From contig NZ_JAFKFX010000024.1 of assembly GCF_017308075.1 (NCBI RefSeq), forward strand, positions 124,001 to 188,000: 64,000 bases of DNA. The letters run 5' to 3'. The first letter of the stretch is position 1. Each line of letters begins with the position of its first letter. Source of the stretch: Allobosea sp. (GTDB lineage Bacteria > Pseudomonadota > Alphaproteobacteria > Rhizobiales > Beijerinckiaceae). Under the pieces are notes generated by a model. It was given only the letters and a program-made list of their open reading frames with translations, made no database searches and had not been told where the DNA came from. Positions 60,645 through 64,000 of the stretch are shown piece by piece. A program made the position numbers and the translations under genes.

Positions 60645-61715
60645 TCACGCCGCGCGCGATCGCGCTACCGCCTCGGACAGATCGTGAAACAGCGACATGA
60701 CGAGGGGGCGTCGGTCGAGATTATAGGTTTCCACCTCCCGGGCCGAGCGCGCAAGTCTCTCCCACACCTCCGCCAGGGGTGCAAGCCGTGCCGGCCCGAC
60801 CGCGGCATGCGCATGGAGATGGGCGCTGAGCCAGCCCTGGATGGTCTCGATCAACACCGCGAACTCGGCCTCGCCGGCCTTGCCCGCCACATCCTCTCCG
60901 AGAGCCAGCAGGGCCGGAAGATCGACGCCCGGCAGCGCGTCGAGCCGCGCCCTCACCGCTTCGACCAGAGCCAGCGTCGCCGGGTCGACATAGCTGAGCG
61001 CCCGCTTCACCGAGCCTTCGGAGAGCGCAGCCGCCCGTTGGAGCGCGGAACCGTCATAAGGCAGGCCCATCCGCTCGAGCGCGATCCGGCCGGCCTCGGC
61101 GACATCGCCCTCGGACAGAGGCTCGAAGCCGAGCAGCCGGCAGCGCGAGCGGATGGTCGGCAGGATCCGGCCCGGCGCATGTGCGACGATCAGGAAGAGT
61201 GTGCGGGCCGGCGGCTCCTCGAGCAGCTTGAGCAGGGCATTGCCGGCCGAGCGGTCGAGTTCCTCGCTGGAATCGACGATGCAGACGCGCCAGCCGCCCT
61301 CCCCGGCGCTGGAGCCGAAGCGCTCGAGCACGCGGCGGACCAGATCGACCGGGATGTTGCTGGTGAAGCTCTTGCCGTCGGGCTTTGGGATCCGGCGCAG
61401 CAGATGCAGGTCTGGATGCGATAGCGCCATGATCTTGCGCGTCGCGCCATCATCGGCGGGCATGGAAAGATCGCCTGCGGTGCTGGCGCGGCGCATCGGA
61501 TCGCCCTCCGCCAGCAGAAAGCGCGCGACGCGATAGGCGAAGCTCGCCTTGCCGATGCCCTCCGGCCCACCCAGCAGCCAGGCATGGTGCAGCCTGCCGG
61601 AGCGCAAGGCCGCGAGAAAGGCCTGCTCCTGGCGTTCATGGCCGATCAGCGCCAGCGTTTCGCGCGGATGCGGCGCATTGGGCAGGCGGTCGGGTTCATT
61701 GGTCGATTCGATCAT
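60645..61715 (-). CDS. holB: DNA polymerase III subunit delta'
   Basis: A 356-residue clamp-loader subunit. [33 protein letters not shown] is the AAA+ P-loop region (49-57), and [48 protein letters not shown] contains the sensor and RSRC motif. The Cys-rich zinc insert of other DnaX-type proteins is reduced, as in alphaproteobacteria. The start overlaps the tmk stop as ATGA. Part of the chromosomal replication complex. Confidence 0.92.
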   Translation of the reverse strand: MIESTNEPDRLPNAPHPRETLALIGHERQEQAFLAALRSGRLHHAWLLGGPEGIGKASFAYRVARFLLAEGDPMRRASTAGDLSMPADDGATRKIMALSHPDLHLLRRIPKPDGKSFTSNIPVDLVRRVLERFGSSAGEGGWRVCIVDSSEELDRSAGNALLKLLEEPPARTLFLIVAHAPGRILPTIRSRCRLLGFEPLSEGDVAEAGRIALERMGLPYDGSALQRAAALSEGSVKRALSYVDPATLALVEAVRARLDALPGVDLPALLALGEDVAGKAGEAEFAVLIETIQGWLSAHLHAHAAVGPARLAPLAEVWERLARSAREVETYNLDRRPLVMSLFHDLSEAVARSRAA

Positions 61716-62398
61716 GCCGGCGCAATCTGCGGTAGCCGCAGCCGGCTGGCCAGCGCCTGCCAAGCCTGCTCAGCCAATTGCTCTGGAGACCGGCTGGCGT
61801 CGAGCACGACGCAGCGGCCGGGCTCGGCCGCTGCGATGTCGAGGAAGGCCTGGCGCAGCCGGCGATGGAAGTCGAGCGTCTCGCCCTCGAAGCGATCGAC
61901 CGCCTCGCCCGGCAGCCGGCGGCTCGCGGCACGGGCCAGTCCGATCTCGGGCGCGAGGTCGAGGATGAGGGTGAGCTCCGGCTTCAACCCGGCAATGGCG
62001 ACGGTCTCCAGTGCGGCGAGCTTCTCGGGGCCGATCGCGCCCAATGCACCCTGATAGACCCGCGTCGAGTCGATGAAGCGGTCGCATATCACCCAGGCTC
62101 CGCGCGCCAGCGCCGGCTTGATGCGCCGGTCGACATGGTCGATGCGGGCGGCGGAGAACATCAGCGCCTCGGCGAAGGCGCCATAGGGCTTGATCTGGCC
62201 GGCGAGCAGCGCGTTCCGGATCCGCTCGGCTTTCGGCGAGCCGCCGGGCTCGCGCGTCAGCTCGACGGTGAGGCCGAGCGCGCCGAGCCGGGCGGCCAGC
62301 GCCTTCGCCAGCGTCGACTTTCCGGCACCCTCCCCGCCCTCCAGCGTGATGAAGTGGCCGGCTTCCGGCGCCGACGCGCTGGTGTTCTGCTTGGTCAT
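61712..62398 (-). CDS. tmk: Thymidylate kinase
   Basis: A 228-residue P-loop kinase that phosphorylates dTMP to dTDP. Walker A GGEGAGKST is at residues 21-29; CDRFIDSTRVYQG has the DR(F/Y) motif, and RAASRRLPGEAVDRFEGETLDFHRRLRQAF is the LID. It lies between the D,D-carboxypeptidase (eight-base gap) and holB (four-base overlap). The gene order tmk-holB-metG-tatD is conserved in alphaproteobacteria. Confidence 0.94.
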   Translation of the reverse strand: MTKQNTSASAPEAGHFITLEGGEGAGKSTLAKALAARLGALGLTVELTREPGGSPKAERIRNALLAGQIKPYGAFAEALMFSAARIDHVDRRIKPALARGAWVICDRFIDSTRVYQGALGAIGPEKLAALETVAIAGLKPELTLILDLAPEIGLARAASRRLPGEAVDRFEGETLDFHRRLRQAFLDIAAAEPGRCVVLDASRSPEQLAEQAWQALASRLRLPQIAPA

Positions 62399-62406
62399 CG
62401 CCGCGC

Positions 62407-63600
62407 TCAGCTCCGCCCGAGCGCCTTGCGGATCCAGCCGGTCGAGACCTCGAACAGGGCATCGAGCGCGCGCTGCTGCAGGCTGCCGACCTTCACCGCC
62501 TCGGCCGTGTAGAGCGGGATGTCGAGCGTCTTGACCTCGCCGCGCGTCACCAGGAGCCGCGCCACCTGGGCACCCTCCTCCACCGGTGCCTGCAAGGGGC
62601 CGCGATAGACGATACGGGCGTTGAGGCGTTCATTGCTGCCCCGCGGCACCAAAAGGTTGATCGGCCCTCTGGCCTTGAGGGCGACGCGTCCCTTGTCGCC
62701 ACCATAGACGCTGGCTTCGCCGACTGTTTCGTCCGCAGCGAAGACCTGGCGCTGCTCGAAGGAGCGGAAGCCCCATTCGAGCAGCTTGCGCCCCTCGCTC
62801 GCCCGGTCACGGGCGTTCTTCAGCCCGGCGACCACGACGATCAGGCGCTGGTCCTTCTGAACCGCCGAGCCGACCAGCCCATAGCCGGAATCGTCGACAT
62901 TGCCGGTCTTGAGGCCATCCGCGCCGATATCCATCGCAAGCAAGGGATTGCGGTTCTGCTGCTTGATCTTGTTCCAGGTGAACTCGCGCTGGCCGAAGAT
63001 CTTGTAGAGATCGGGATAGGTCTTGATCAGATGGTCGGAGAGGCGCGCCAGCTCGCGGGCCGTGACCTTCTGCTCGGGGTCGGCCATGCCGGTGGCATTG
63101 CGGAACACGGACTTGCTCAGGCCGAGCGCCCGGACCCGCTCCGTCATCAACCGCGCGAAGTTCGCCTCGGTGCCGGCGACCGCTTCGGCCAGGGCGATGG
63201 CGGCATCGTTGCCGGATTGCACGATCAGGCCTTGCAGAATGTCGCCAAGCTTCACCCGGCTGTTGACCAGCGCGAACATGGTCGAGCCGCCCGAGACGCC
63301 TCCGCCCTTGCGCCAGGCGTTCTCCGAGATCGATATCTCGGTATCGAGGGTCATCCTGCCCTGCTCGATCTCCTGGAAGGCGACCAGCGCCGTGGCGATC
63401 TTCGCGAGGCTCGCCGGCACCATGAGTTCGTCGGCGGCTTTTTCGTAGAGAATGGCGCCGCTGCCGGAATCGAGCAGCACGGCATGGGGCGCGGCAGATT
63501 GGAAACTCTGGGCGCCCGCGCCGGGAATGGCCGCGAGCAGAAACGCCAAAGCGCCGAGCGAGCGCCCGCCACGCGCCAGAAAACGGCCGAACATGAGCAT
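62407..63600 (-). CDS. D-alanyl-D-alanine carboxypeptidase, class A PBP (DacA-type)
   Basis: A 397-residue periplasmic enzyme with a Sec signal (cleaved after GAGA, about residue 30). Catalytic motifs: SxxK in PASLAKIATALV (S64-K67), SxN in QSGNDAAIALAEAV, KTG in DGLKTGNVD; TMFALVNSRVKL lies between. A C-terminal PBP5-like beta domain follows (residues about 290-380) and an amphipathic anchor ends the protein (ALFEVSTGWIRKALG). It trims the stem pentapeptide of peptidoglycan. I prefer the ATG at 63600 because GAGG is eight bases upstream; in-frame starts at 63618 and 63654 exist. Confidence 0.92.
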   Translation of the reverse strand: MLMFGRFLARGGRSLGALAFLLAAIPGAGAQSFQSAAPHAVLLDSGSGAILYEKAADELMVPASLAKIATALVAFQEIEQGRMTLDTEISISENAWRKGGGVSGGSTMFALVNSRVKLGDILQGLIVQSGNDAAIALAEAVAGTEANFARLMTERVRALGLSKSVFRNATGMADPEQKVTARELARLSDHLIKTYPDLYKIFGQREFTWNKIKQQNRNPLLAMDIGADGLKTGNVDDSGYGLVGSAVQKDQRLIVVVAGLKNARDRASEGRKLLEWGFRSFEQRQVFAADETVGEASVYGGDKGRVALKARGPINLLVPRGSNERLNARIVYRGPLQAPVEEGAQVARLLVTRGEVKTLDIPLYTAEAVKVGSLQQRALDALFEVSTGWIRKALGRS

Positions 63601-63666
63601 CGAACGACCTCGCGCCATCTCTCGATCAGATGATGGCGCCGTGCGGGCGGTCAAGCCCGGCGCGGA

Positions 63667-64000
63667 TCAATTCCGCGCAAGCGGCTGGAGAATCTGCGGC
63701 TTGACGCCGGAAGCCAGCGGGTGGCCGGCGGCGAAGCGCGCCGACGGCGCCTTTTCCGGGGCGGCGAAGAGGCTGGCGACGCTGGTCCGCGGTGTAGCCG
63801 ACGCGGAGGTCATGACGGCCGGCCGCAGAACCGGGACAGGCTTGCTGGCGTTGGCGATGGTGTCGAGATCGAACGGGCGCTCGGGCGGCAGCCTGACACC
63901 ACGCATCGGAACGCCGTCGCCCGCGGTGCTGACGGTCGAGACCTGGATCGGGCTCTGGAGCGGCGCGCGCTGCGGTTGCTCGGCGTAGGCCTGAACCACG
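63667..64000 (-). CDS. C-terminal part of a protein upstream of the D,D-carboxypeptidase
   Basis: The frame is open from the window edge to the stop at 63667 (about 110 residues). It is Ala/Pro-rich without a clear domain: VPMRGVRLPPERPFDLDTIANASKPVPVLRPAVM then RTSVASLFAAPEKAPSARFAAGHPLASGVKPQILQPLARN. In many Hyphomicrobiales this position carries rlpA, a septal-ring lytic transglycosylase with a low-complexity C-terminal part, so that is the best guess, but the DPBB domain is outside the window. Low certainty on identity. Confidence 0.5.
   Translation of the reverse strand, partial: VVQAYAEQPQRAPLQSPIQVSTVSTAGDGVPMRGVRLPPERPFDLDTIANASKPVPVLRPAVMTSASATPRTSVASLFAAPEKAPSARFAAGHPLASGVKPQILQPLARN

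Overview
The window is about 64 kb of GC-rich (roughly two thirds G+C by eye) chromosomal DNA from an alphaproteobacterium, most likely a member of the Hyphomicrobiales (Rhizobiales). The gene content and order point that way: tpiA-secG-pyrG, ppiD-trpE, glmU-glmS, recG/sdhE/mfd and dac-tmk-holB-metG-tatD-MBL are familiar alphaproteobacterial blocks, and IalB, opgGH and orphan Bug-type binding proteins fit the same group. A Bosea- or Methylobacterium-like organism is my inference; there is no rRNA to confirm it. No tRNA, rRNA, insertion sequence, prophage or CRISPR array was seen.

Layout. 1-2.8 kb: small accessory genes (DUF1579, DoxX-like, two VOC proteins) and a divergent MarR regulator with two palindromic operators. 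2.8-5.6 kb: an ABC transporter of the TrpXYZ-like class. 5.8-12.5 kb: conserved backbone, with ppiD-trpE on the minus strand and tpiA, secG, pyrG on the plus strand. 12.7-15.9 kb: a DUF350 - DUF1190 - glutathionylspermidine-synthase-like ATP-grasp module, then a VOC gene. 15.9-19.6 kb: opgG-opgH for osmoregulated periplasmic glucans. 20-24.5 kb: glmU, glmS, DUF454, DUF502. 24.5-27.8 kb: an accessory insert with AraC, LysR, SDR and RidA genes. 27.8-34 kb: recG, sdhE, a large palindromic repeat, mfd. 34-40 kb: an AMP-ligase-like pseudoenzyme and YejA-like receptor, IalB, mazG, arfB, recX.

40-56.5 kb: a large catabolic island, almost all on the minus strand. One apparent nine-gene operon (50796 down to 41235) holds RraA-fold aldolase-like protein, dehydrogenase, second RraA-like protein, quinone oxidoreductase, enolase-superfamily dehydratase, third RraA-like protein, carboxymuconolactone-decarboxylase-like protein, FAD lactate/glycolate-type oxidase and molybdopterin reductase, with a Bug receptor downstream. 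A LysR regulator is divergent from it. A second minus-strand operon (56535 down to 52000) holds a taurine/nitrate-type ABC importer, another Bug receptor and a fourth RraA-like protein. Together they look like uptake and breakdown of an organic hydroxy acid or branched dicarboxylate whose identity I cannot deduce; four RraA-family genes in one locus is the most unusual feature here.

57.4-64 kb: the core operon, on the minus strand, of a partial gene, D,D-carboxypeptidase, tmk, holB, metG, tatD and an MBL hydrolase, mostly joined by short overlaps or gaps. Coordinates were worked out by hand from start codons and ribosome-binding sites; a start may be off by a few codons where noted.
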